A stretch of 64,000 bases of DNA. It comes from Cliona cf. orientalis. Lineage: Eukaryota; Porifera; Demospongiae; Clionaida; Clionaidae. The notes beneath the pieces are model-generated. The model was not told the DNA's origin, made no database searches, and worked only from the letters and a program-made list of their open reading frames with translations. This document shows positions 13,200 through 21,853 of this stretch, in pieces. The stretch spans positions 20,217,262 to 20,281,261 of the forward strand of contig OZ005689.1 of assembly GCA_963930775.1 (NCBI GenBank), read 5' to 3'. Both the position numbers and the translations under genes were made by a program. Every line of letters starts with the position of its first letter. Position 1 is the first letter of the stretch.

Positions 13200-13584
13200 T
13201 AAGTATAAAAACAACTGAATAAAATTGAAGAATGAAGTAGGGATGGCAGGATCAAAAAGTACACAAACAAGAGATAATCGTATCTACTATACATCCCTAC
13301 GCTTGCTTTTTGAGGGATGAAAAAATTGAACCAGTAATAATGCGATTGAATCAAACTGATAAACCCGAACTGTCATGACAACTAGCGAACGACCTGCATG
13401 AATGTCTCCCATATACCGCACTCAACAAACACGTCAAACCATGATTAATATTATAGGTGCACAATAGTCGAGAAAAGCAAGCGTAGGGATGTATAGTAGA
13501 TACGATTATCTCTTGTTTGTGTACTTTTTGATCCTGCCATCCCTACTTCATTCTTCAATTTTATTCAATTGTTTTTATACTTGT
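13200..13584. mobile_element. Foldback MITE with about 130-bp arms (copy 1)
   Basis: AAGTATAAAAACAACTGAAT and GAAGTAGGGATGGCAGGATC through ATACATCCCTACGCTTGCTT are repeated in reverse complement up to 13584, around a loop of roughly 150 bases. The same family lies at 57216-57599. No protein is encoded. No clear target duplication is visible here. Confidence 0.8.
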
Positions 13585-14194
13585 TTCTGTTCTTTTTTAT
13601 TGCACTTAGTGTAACTTATTAATGCGCATGCCATCTTACATGGTTTACTCACAACTTCTGATTAAGTGGAAGATGGGAGGTGCGCAAAAATCTTTGCCAC
13701 GCCCCTCATTAACTTGCGTTCTAACAGGCCCGGATGACAAAGGAGGCTGTTAGGTGGCCCATGTAGTGATGATACTTTACCGCTTAGGGAGAAAACCAAG
13801 TTCTAAGTTTTACTGTTGACAGCAGCTAGCTACCCGGCATATTTTTGTGATCTATACATTTATTAATACCGCTGCTTGAGCCTTGCGCCTTCGCCGTATG
13901 ATGGTATGACATCTATGATCGATCCAGCGTAGTACTAGCACTTGCAGCACTAGTGAGTATAGCTCAGCTATGCCTAGCGCCTTACAGCTCCTCGAGCCTT
14001 GAACCATCATATTCATGATCGGTCCAGCCCGCCGTTGCACGTGCTAGCAATGTACAAGCTAGTATTAATCATCTATCATGCATCTGAGCCAGAGCTATAA
14101 TATAGTCGCCTAGTAGTCACGTCCCCAGACCCCACTCCCAAAAAGGAGGATTTGGGGGCTGGGTACGAGACTAGTTGCGATCGCCTAGGGCCAG

Positions 14195-14520
14195 GCGCTG
14201 TCACATGACTTCACCATGGCAACATATTCCGAGCATGCGCATTATATCATAAATGACGTATCAGACACACCCATTCGATAACGCGCTGTACACACCCACC
14301 ATTATGTAACTATCGAGATAACGCAAAAATAGCGTGCCGTGGACCTTCGCGCTACAAAAGGAACTGGATTTATACTCAAACTAAGATGAGAGGTCAAGGC
14401 AGTCTTGAGTTACCCCTGGCAATGAAAAAGAAAGAAAGAAAGAAAGATTGACAAATGGCCTATTTCTTGAACATCTGGTTCTGACGTATACAATTGTTTT
14501 GATGAATGATCTTGAGTGTT
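14195..14520 (+). repeat. Dispersed repeat, direct copy of 58310-58645
   Basis: CACATGACTTCACCATGGCA, GAGCATGCGCATTATAT, AACGCAAAA, AGCGTGCC, GGATTTATACTC, the AAAGAAAG run and GAACATCTGGTTCTG occur in the same order at 58310-58645. No TIRs are evident. Both copies lie about 0.6-0.8 kb beyond the foldback MITE family, which is probably coincidental. Confidence 0.7.
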
Positions 14521-14661
14521 TTCATAACACTTTGTACTGATAATTAGTGGGACTTATACATGTACACGTTGCAGGTGCATATGACAGTTTCAGCATATAG
14601 GCAAGCGCGAGTGTGTCAGTGCAGCTAGCTCAGAAATAAATTTGGCGCAGTCGAATCTGCA

Positions 14662-16252
14662 TGGAAGACGAGTTTACAGATATCTTCCTGGATGATGATC
14701 TTATAGAAGAGAATGAAGACAATCCAGACGATGGGATAAATCTGATTCTACTGATGAAGTTATGCCAATGTCAGTTCAGCCTGCCCGTGCCAGTGCTCCT
14801 AAAAAGAAAGTAACAAAACATGCTTTAAAGAAGCGGGAAAAAGAGGACATTGTGACTCATCTGGAAAGTATTGGTGAGGAGGAACTTGCAGATAACATAG
14901 ACAAGAAAGTGGTTAAACAGTTGCATATGCATGTATATGAAAACAGGCTGACTTTATTCAGAGAACTTACATCCAGTCACATAGCACTATGCAATCGCCT
15001 AACTGAGCTTTTTGTTGCTGCATACAAAGAATGTGACAAGGGCAAAGACAAGTATGCTCGATTCCAGGTGAAATAGCATGACAACACTGCTCAGTTCTCA
15101 TTAGAGCCCAACTCCTCCACCATGTGCCTACATCAGCATCATATGTGACCGGATCTGAGAAAACCCGGCATATTGTCAAAACGCGCATATGGCGCAATGC
15201 GCGTTTTTAGTATCAACAGTCAAAAAATATCAAAGTCCAGTTTTTGTCATATTTATGTCAAACAACCCTTCTACTAACTGTTGCCACCGCCTACGGAGGG
15301 TAAATGTAAGTTACCAAGGCGAAATAAGCCTTCATTTTGACCTACCTAGTTAGTACGGCAGCCGTACACGGAGTCCGTTGCTATGGGCGGTAATTAGAAT
15401 TCTCTACCTAGATATAGCTAGATTCATCGAACTACTGTATATTCGCTCACCTTTTTAGCTTCTTGGGCATCTAAGAACAATCGGCTGTCGTTGTCAACAA
15501 CGAAATTCAACTCTTGCTCGATCTTTACATTCATTTTGAACGGCTCCGCCCAGGTCCATTTAATTGATTTCCGGGTCACGCGTAGTATGCGGAAACGCCA
15601 TACGCGTGCATAGCAACGCCTTTAGACCGTAATTTCTCGATTATTGAGGGTGTGGCGCGATCGCAAACAAAGCGCTCTAGCTCCACAGCCAAGCGCGCGA
15701 TGGGTCTCAGACTTGGACGCAGGTTAGCCCTATGATACAGCAATCCAAATATACAGCTAACTAAAATTTCATGGATTGATGAATATGGCGGGTTTTCTCA
15801 GATCCGGTCACATATGAGAGTAGAAATGCTGTGGTGATGGCTATAGTGTCTGCCACTTACGACCATCTTTGGGTGGTGCGGCAATATGTAATATCTCAAT
15901 CTGGAGCTGAGACGTCCCTGGCAAGCACCTCTGATCCACAGCCAAACCCTGAACCAACTATAGATTTGGAGGTGGTGCACTAGCCGATATGTTGCATCGT
16001 CAGTATAAACATTTGAAGAGCAAGACGTGTACAGACAAGAACAAAGTTTCTTGTGAAATACAAGTATTAAGGTGATGGTAGACTCAGACAAGGCAAAACT
16101 GCCACAAAGTCTAAAATACAGAGACAGAGGACACATGTATTTTCCCCACCCAGAACTTAATTCTATTTATCAAGAAGCTGGATGAAGCTGTGCGTACAAA
16201 AGCGAATATCACTGAGTACAAACATCTCGGGAAGGACTTAGTGGAGGTATAC
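14662..16252 (+). pseudogene. Unknown acidic/coiled-coil gene, broken and split by a MITE
   Basis: The ATG at 14662 opens MEDEFTDIFLDDDLIEENED. A one-base slip near 14735 joins it to DKSDSTDEVMP and the frame with KKKVTKHALKKREKEDIV at 14762-15076, a Lys/Glu-rich, probably helical segment. A TIR element sits at 15138-15812. Beyond it, in-register pieces follow: AVVMAIVSATYDHLWVVRQ (15823 on), DKAKLPQSLKYRDRGHMYF (16085 on) and, after another slip, FIKKLDEAVRTKANITEY ending at a GT donor near 16252. I do not recognise the family. The even codon-like composition on both sides of the MITE supports a former single gene. Its function is unknown. Confidence 0.5.
15138..15812. mobile_element. TIR element, ATGTGACCGGATCTGAGAAAACCC
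   Basis: The left end ATATGTGACCGGATCTGAGA (then AAACCCGGCATAT) is almost perfectly matched by the inverted right end (ATATGGCGGGTTT then TCTCAGATCCGGTCACATAT). The 675-bp interior is non-coding and related to 2291-2752. It lies between two halves of the unknown gene at 14662-16252. Target duplication is ambiguous because the ends are palindromic (CATATG). Confidence 0.8.
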
Positions 16253-16510
16253 CATAATGTCCTATCGTTTGTCACAGGATTTTGTCATGGGAGGGGGAGA
16301 GGTTTCTAGCATGTGGCAGCCCCCAAACTAGTGGGTATGGGGGTATGCTCCTGCAGGAAATTTTTGAAATTTACGACCTCTGAGACTGTTTCTCATGGCT
16401 TCTGAGACCACATAATATTACTGTACATTAACAAATAGGGAGGGGGGGACCCTGGGTAAAGATTTCATATCATGTAGTGTGTACACCACAAACTATTCCA
16501 CCTTTCCAGG
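16253..16510. other. Non-coding spacer before the LTR
   Basis: G-rich and A+T-rich sequence between the broken gene and the LTR. No gene or repeat boundary is recognised. Confidence 0.35.
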
Positions 16511-16703
16511 TGTAGACTGTTTAAGTTTTTGTATCATCTTTCATCTTATTATTGTTGCTGCTATCATTGTTAAGTCATGTGATCAATTATTAGATAAAAG
16601 TTCAAGGTTCATTTTTGTGAGAACACGTGTTGAGTTGTGCTGTGTGTGCATATCGCATACTCTTGAATCTTGCTATTAATAAGAGATTTTATCACTGGCT
16701 ACA
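16511..16703 (+). mobile_element. 5' long terminal repeat of a Ty3/Gypsy-like element
   Basis: The segment begins TGTAGACTGTTT and ends ATCACTGGCTACA, giving the short inverted TGTAG...CTACA termini typical of LTRs. Two bases after its end comes the primer-binding site. Length 193 bp, short but within the range for Gypsy-type LTRs. No second LTR was found in the window, so the element is truncated and the left edge rests on the TG...CA rule alone. Confidence 0.68.
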
Positions 16704-16704
16704 T

Positions 16705-16722
16705 TGGTAGCAGAGGACGGTT
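16705..16722 (+). promoter_or_regulatory. Primer-binding site complementary to initiator tRNA-Met
   Basis: TGGTAGCAGAGGACGGTT is complementary, with one mismatch in 18 (C for T), to the 3' end of animal initiator tRNA-Met including CCA. Its position, directly behind a TG...CA repeat and 50 bases ahead of a gag-like frame, fits the reverse-transcription primer site of an LTR retrotransposon. Confidence 0.82.
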
Positions 16723-16748
16723 GCAAGTTTGCGGACTAGTTTGTGTGA

Positions 16749-17003
16749 GTGGCAGTCCTGTCGAATGTAACTATGGCCCATGATCAGCACATCAGCTTGC
16801 CGAAGACGTTCTCGTCTAGCGATGTTAACGAGTGGTTTAAGAGGTTTGATATTTGCAGCAAGACAAGCGGGTGGAATGGAGAGACAAAAGCGAAGAAGTT
16901 CCCAATGCTGCTAGAGGGGGAGGTCCTGGCAGTCTGCAGTATACAAGAGTACATGGTAGGGTTCAAAATATACCCATTACACTGTAACCCACAACTTTCT
17001 TGA
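16749..17003 (+). pseudogene. Gag N-terminal fragment of the LTR element
   Basis: The frame MAHDQHISLPKTFSSSDVNE (ATG at 16773, or 16749 for a longer start), then WFKRFDICSKTSGWNGETKA and LLEGEVLAV, has the L-P-x-x-F...W...F...W...K...LP-x-L-L-x-G-x-A/V layout of Ty3/Gypsy gag proteins. Similarity ends near 16930-16945, where the opposite strand continues the P-like transposase. The remaining codons are therefore probably unrelated sequence, and no protease, reverse transcriptase or integrase follows. The element was cut off or overwritten soon after its gag start. Confidence 0.7.
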
Positions 17004-18667
17004 TCTTCTATGGGCAAATGCATTTGACCAGCAATTATGCGTGGTTTTCATTAGACGAGGTACATCAGAAAATAAGAAGATAGGCCGGTGGTCAGTGCGT
17101 ATATATTGTCAACCTGATAAACAATTCCATCGGAACCAGCACCTTTTTTGTTCCAGATTCCTGTAACATCTCATGAATTTTCGGTTACAAAATGCTCTGT
17201 CGGCATTCATGGCAAGAACTTTGAAACCAATCATTTCTAGATGGCTGACACACTCCCATACAAGAGGGTATAGTTGATCACCTGACAACGATGAACATGG
17301 AAATGGTGTATATGGAAAACAAAGCCCAGAAAAGAGCCCTCTGACCATAAACAGCTATTTATGGTTTTTGATGAGAATCTTCTTTGGTACTAGACCTTTC
17401 ATATCCATGTAAATGTTCAGATATGTCACCAATGTTGACAAACCCATGCTTTCTTTGTTATACACCAGCCCTTCTTTAACCTTGTCAAACACATACTTCT
17501 TATACTCAGGAATTTCATCGATCTTGGCTTCTTTCATTAACTGCCTATCAACATCAGGAGTAAATCCAGGCTTTGCTGGCATCCAGTTACTATATTATTA
17601 TCCCTCAGTGTACATTCTGAAGGTAAAATAACTATCCCAGATGATCTGAATGCATCATAATCTGAAGAAGACATGAATTTTAGGTGTAAACACCAGTAAA
17701 TGATCATAGGATGCCACCTAATTTGGCATCTCTGCTTTTGTGATGCTGCTTCTTTTTGCTGTTGCCAGAAAGTATACTCAAAGGAATCAGCTCCATACTT
17801 CTTCATAATTTCATCTGTGTTATCCATCATTATCTCTCAAATCCTTGTCGAGGTCTTCATCTACAATAATTCCATCTCTCTCTGTCACTTTGGTGACCTT
17901 GTTTTTCAGCTGTTCAACCTTCCTTTTGTTTGCCTCCATTTCAGCTCTCACATTTGAATATCGCTGTCGCTTTTCGGGGGTATTAAGATATCTGAAATTG
18001 GTTTTTGCTGCCAACTTGAGTTTTGTTTTCACTCTGTTTAAGACTTGTCTTTACTTGTTGATTGTACATCACTCGTAATGTTGCACGATAATTCTTGCAT
18101 GAATCACATTTTGTTACATTTGTCAATACCATAGGTCGGGTTTTGATTGCGTAGTTTAATGATTGCGAACGAAGCTTTTCGATCTACATTGCGATTCTAA
18201 TGATTGCGAATGCCAGCAGCGGAGAAGCCACACCCTCTGATCGCAATCGAGGCGTGCAAGACACATTGTACTTTTGCTTTGTACGGTTGTACCTTGCTTG
18301 GACTGGCTCATTGCTACTTCACGCTCTAACGCTGCTGTTACTGCTTGGTCCACTTCACTAAGGACAGTTGCGCTTATTGGCAGGGTGGTTGCTGGCTTTA
18401 AATAGCGATGAAGATTGCGATTGTGCATGCAAATAGGTATAGAGGGCGTGGTTATGATTGCGTATTCTTTTTCCTGCGATTCTTTTGGTTGCAAACTCTG
18501 GAAAAACTCGCAATTCGCAATCAAAAGAATCTCGCAATCAAAACCTGACCTATGGTAGTTCACATTTCGCCACCCGAACTATTTGACCAAACCTCTCACC
18601 ATTTAGTGTAACTATGCTATAGTTGTCAATAGAAGCAACCAGTGATCCAATCGTTTGTTGTTAACAC
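16945..18667 (-). pseudogene. P-element/THAP9-like transposase, decayed and split by a MITE
   Basis: Read from 18667 downward: GSLVASIDNYSIVTLNGERF, ending in a VAKCELL block, is interrupted by the MITE at 18129-18555. The frame resumes as TNVTKCDSCKNYR, then FRYLNTPEKRQRYSNVRAEM (coiled coil). RWHPMIIYWCLHLKFMSSSD, a central P-transposase block with SSGIVILPSECTLRD, follows; next FTPDVDRQLM, VFDKVKEGLVYNK (catalytic-Asp region, shortened), MVRGLFSGLCFPYTPFPCSS, NADRAFCNRKFM and FSDVPRLMKTTHNCWSNAF. The order and motifs match P-element/THAP9 transposases (family knowledge). At least four frameshifts or stops break it, and DGA has become DRA, so it is inactive. No THAP zinc finger is visible upstream of 18667, where TAA closes the frame. 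Confidence 0.75.
18129..18555. mobile_element. TA-flanked MITE, CCATAGGTCGGGTTTTGATT termini
   Basis: The left end CCATAGGTCGGGTTTTGATT is matched by the inverted right end AATCAAAACCTGACCTATGG with one difference. A TA dinucleotide lies on each side (18127-18128, 18556-18557), as for Tc1/mariner-type insertion. The interior has repeated ATTGCGA motifs and no gene. Removing element plus one TA restores an open frame in the surrounding transposase, which confirms the boundaries. Confidence 0.87.
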
Positions 18668-18669
18668 TA

Positions 18670-19559
18670 CATGTTGAGGTATAGGCATCCCTTTGAATGA
18701 TAACTCTATAAAATGGCAGAAAATAGCGGAGAAAATGAGCCCATATACTTCCAGACTGTTGACATTGACCATGAAAGTTGCAAATCTTACTTTTTAGTAT
18801 GCCCAGCTTGCTAAGTCAGCATACATAGTAGATCGAAATGCGTATGCGCAGATCAAAATACAGATCGATTTGCTGACTCAGCATATCTTGCAGACTGAAA
18901 TGCAGATCAATTTGCTGACTGAGCACACCTTGCAGATCGCCTTGCAGAACGTTTTGCTGTGTATATCAAATTTTATTTTTGACACTGATACGTACCACTC
19001 CATACTTGCCCTTCCGTGGTATGCCTCTCTGGCTTGGAAAAAGACAAGCGTCTCTAGACTTCAGCATGCGGTTGAGGTGAGCTTGAAAATGAGTACTCGA
19101 GTATAGCATACCCCAGCGAGCCATGTGACACAAACGTATAGTTGCAGTGATTTAATAGGCTTCACCATATTCATAGTGCTACGCAACTCGATACAACGAA
19201 TGTGCACACACTGAGCTGAGCGAAATGCACATCAAACAGGAAACGCGACGTCACACGCATATATATACGCAATACTAACGTTTACAATCCCTCCTCCGCC
19301 CTTCTACTATCTATGCTAGTATAGCATGGCAGTGCACTGCTACACACTATACTATAGCCATTGACAGTACAGCTGATTCATTTTTGACACCAGTGCGTGG
19401 GCGATCCCAGACGCTTGTGGCCACATTGTTGTGTAACCATTACATAACATGTCAAGCGCAAAAAGTAGGTATTGTCAGGTACATTTTCATCAGTTCTTGC
19501 TCATACACGGGCACAATGTATGGCTAGTTATAGCCTAGTTTCAGAGACTTTTTCAACAC
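18670..19559. other. Gene-free stretch with short internal repeats
   Basis: Around 18845-18955 a GCAGATCGATTTGCTGACT-like unit of about 35-40 bases recurs three times, with variants CAGATCAATTTGCTGACTGA and CAGATCGCCTTGCAG. No gene is supported in the rest. Confidence 0.45.
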
Positions 19560-19998
19560 TGTGTCTACTGTACTGGCACCGGTACCCAAGATTTAGTGCT
19601 TGGAGTACCGGCAGCTCTATTATTAGCTATACTAATAGCCACTAATACTGAGTGCTAGACGGCTAGTGAGGCTAGTAGCGGGGGGTTGGATTTCAGTAAT
19701 CGGTTAGTGATGAGGGGTTTTGGGTTTAGGCTATGGTTGTTGACAAGGGTTAGTACCGGTATTATAGTGGCAAGGTGTATAAAGGTGGCAAAAAACGACA
19801 TCCAGCAGCAGCGAGCTGGGTTGGCAGAGCGGGCTGGGGCTGGTGGAGCGGTGGTTGTGGGTTCGCATCCCGCATGATCTTTAGATTTTTTTTTCTTCCA
19901 CTTCAGAAAAATTTTCCAATTTTTTTTTTTTGGTGGGCTAGTTTGCCGGTACCCAAAGCACTAAATTTTCGGTACCGGTGCCAGTACGGTAGACACAG
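19560..19998 (+). mobile_element. TIR element with tRNA-like core (copy 1)
   Basis: The ends CTGTGTCTACTGTACTGGCA (then CCGGTACC) and GGTACCGGTGCCAGTACGGT (then AGACACAG) are inverted repeats. Inside is a pol III-type promoter: an A-box-like TGGCAGAGCGG at 19822 and a B-box-like GGTTCGCATCC at 19860, set in a T-arm with a five-pair stem (GTGGG/CCCGC) and 7-base loop. Copies lie at 32360-32824 (-) and 47215-47680 (+). A T-rich tract follows the B box. The sequence reads as a tRNA-derived SINE caught between DNA-transposon termini. Confidence 0.7.
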
Positions 19999-20469
19999 CC
20001 TTTTTTTCAATTGTTGCTGTTTGAGTTAGCACTGTACATCAATCTGTGATGGCAATTTTGATCTCACTACAATGCATGGTGCAAGTACAAGTCACATTGA
20101 GACTACTATCCCCGTAATCAGTAGTCTCGTGCCCAGCCTCTTTGTTGCATGCAGAAAATAAAAGCATGGTGAAATGCGCATGGTTCCGGCAATATCTCAT
20201 TGCGTCCTTTCAGAATAGTGTCCGTGAAGTTCAGACAAGGGCGATAAGCTCAAATGTAGCTGGCAAGGATGTGGATGATCCATGCCTACCTACTGGGACA
20301 GGAAAATCTCATTTATACAGCTGCCGTTTGATCGTCTAGTTGAGAATCAGGCACTGAGACACTCGGACTCCATAATTTGCCAAGATTGTGCTTTCAAGGC
20401 ATCGGCTGGGTGTAAGGCTGCGTTAATTATGCAAATAAGCAAAACATCGTGATAACGCTATCACTGATA

Positions 20470-21080
20470 AAAGGTGGAACCCTGCATGATGGACACCCCT
20501 CAACGGCGGACACCTGCGATTTAACGGACAATTCTGGATGTCCGGATTGTATTTCCATAGACTTCAATATATTCAAACCCCCTCTACAGTGGACACCCCG
20601 CTATTCCAGGGGCGGAGGAAGCAATCCTTAGGTGGTCAGGCTGAATAATAATACTCTGCGAAAATTACGAATTTAATTATATTCATGACAATGACGTCAT
20701 TGTTAATACCGTAGTTCAAAGTTCAATGCTTAGAATCGAGCCTCCACGGTCTTAAAAAAGACAGTAGAGATTGTCTGTGGTGATATCTAGCGTTCAAGTA
20801 AGTGTAAAACACACTCCTATTTCCACTATGAATAACAGTTGCTCATTAGCAAGGCCAAAAAGTGGTCAGGCCATAGCCTGACCAGCCTGACCGGGTGCTC
20901 CGCCCCTGTATTCCCTATAACGGACACTTACTTTGGTCCCACAGTGATGCTTTATCATAGCTGGCCTCGATTCGATTGTAGGAGGGGCATGGTCAACCAC
21001 TACCCCTGAGCTAAGGACACTTCGCTATAGCGGACTAAAATTTTGGTCCCAATGGTGTCCGCTTTAGAGGATTTCCACTG
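20470..21080. mobile_element. TA-type MITE (CAGTGGAACCCT ends) nested in module X, copy 1
   Basis: GGTGGAACCCTGC...GGACACCCCTC at the left and GTGTCCGCTTTAGAGG...TTTCCACTG|TA at the right are imperfect inverted repeats. The intact relatives are 31591-31887 and 49998-50294, the latter flanked by TA. Here the left tip is eroded and the interior is split by the element at 20607-20908. Confidence 0.75.
20607..20908. mobile_element. CAGGGGCGGA-type MITE with 5-bp target duplication
   Basis: CAGGGGCGGAGGAAGC...GGTGGTCAGGCTG and CAGCCTGACC...GTGCTCCGCCCCTG are inverted ends, and TATTC flanks both sides (20602-20606, 20909-20913). The other two copies of module X show the empty site. CAGGGG ends suggest a hAT-like element, although 5 bp is shorter than the usual 8. 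Confidence 0.82.
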
Positions 21081-21853
21081 TATTTGTTTGCGTGTCATAA
21101 TAATATTGTCGTGTACATCTGGAACCAAAGTTGAAAAAACATTTCACCACACTCTTTTTCCGATCTGCGTATGGGTACGAGAATATGCAATCAGGTACTT
21201 CGGGCGTTCCGTTTGTAACATATCAGGAGGAGGAAGGATCTGGTGTTGTGCTCATACTGGAGTTGTACAAGTGCTTAGCTGCTACGCCTGTGTGCAAACC
21301 TCACTCATGAGATGTAGTCTAGTAGCCTAGCAAGCCCTGTAAAATTTGGTGATGACGTGGAGCAATCTGACTGGGCTGCTGCAGCAGGTACTAGTCTCGT
21401 ATAATATAAGGCATAACACCAGAACCTTCCTCCTCCCCAGTCATAACAATACAAACCTAGCGTTCCAAGCTCAGTAAATCAGGTGACATGCATACAGTTC
21501 CATAGTCAGGAAAGGCGAGAAAACTATCAGTACGCCATATTACATACGACAGACACAGACACAAAACTTACCAATTATCTCGGCAGTGCGCAGACAAAGT
21601 TCACATGGCACGATGGACGATATGCATGCGCGTGCGCAGATGGACAGGGGAGGGGCTGCTGCATGCGCATTTGGAAGGGGTGGGGCTGAAAGCACGACCT
21701 TTGACCTTAAAATTGACGATCGACAGCGGATACCAAACGGAGTCATTCATGTCTCCTACAACGCTAAAAATGCTCAGCAAAGGGTAAGCGGCTAAAAGAC
21801 TTATATCAGCGCTTCTGGGGCAATTTGGGGATATATCCACCCACGCAATTAAA

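Noticed and set aside
15798..16136. 112-codon minus-strand frame
   Set aside because: It overlaps the MITE end and the plus-strand broken gene. The hydrophobic/Cys pattern is typical of antisense translation.
20142..20339. Conserved 65-71-residue frame in module X, containing GTGKSH like a P-loop
   Set aside because: The P-loop-like string is isolated, changes to GTGKYH in the other copies, and the opposite strand is also open in two copies. Conservation is explained by recent duplication.
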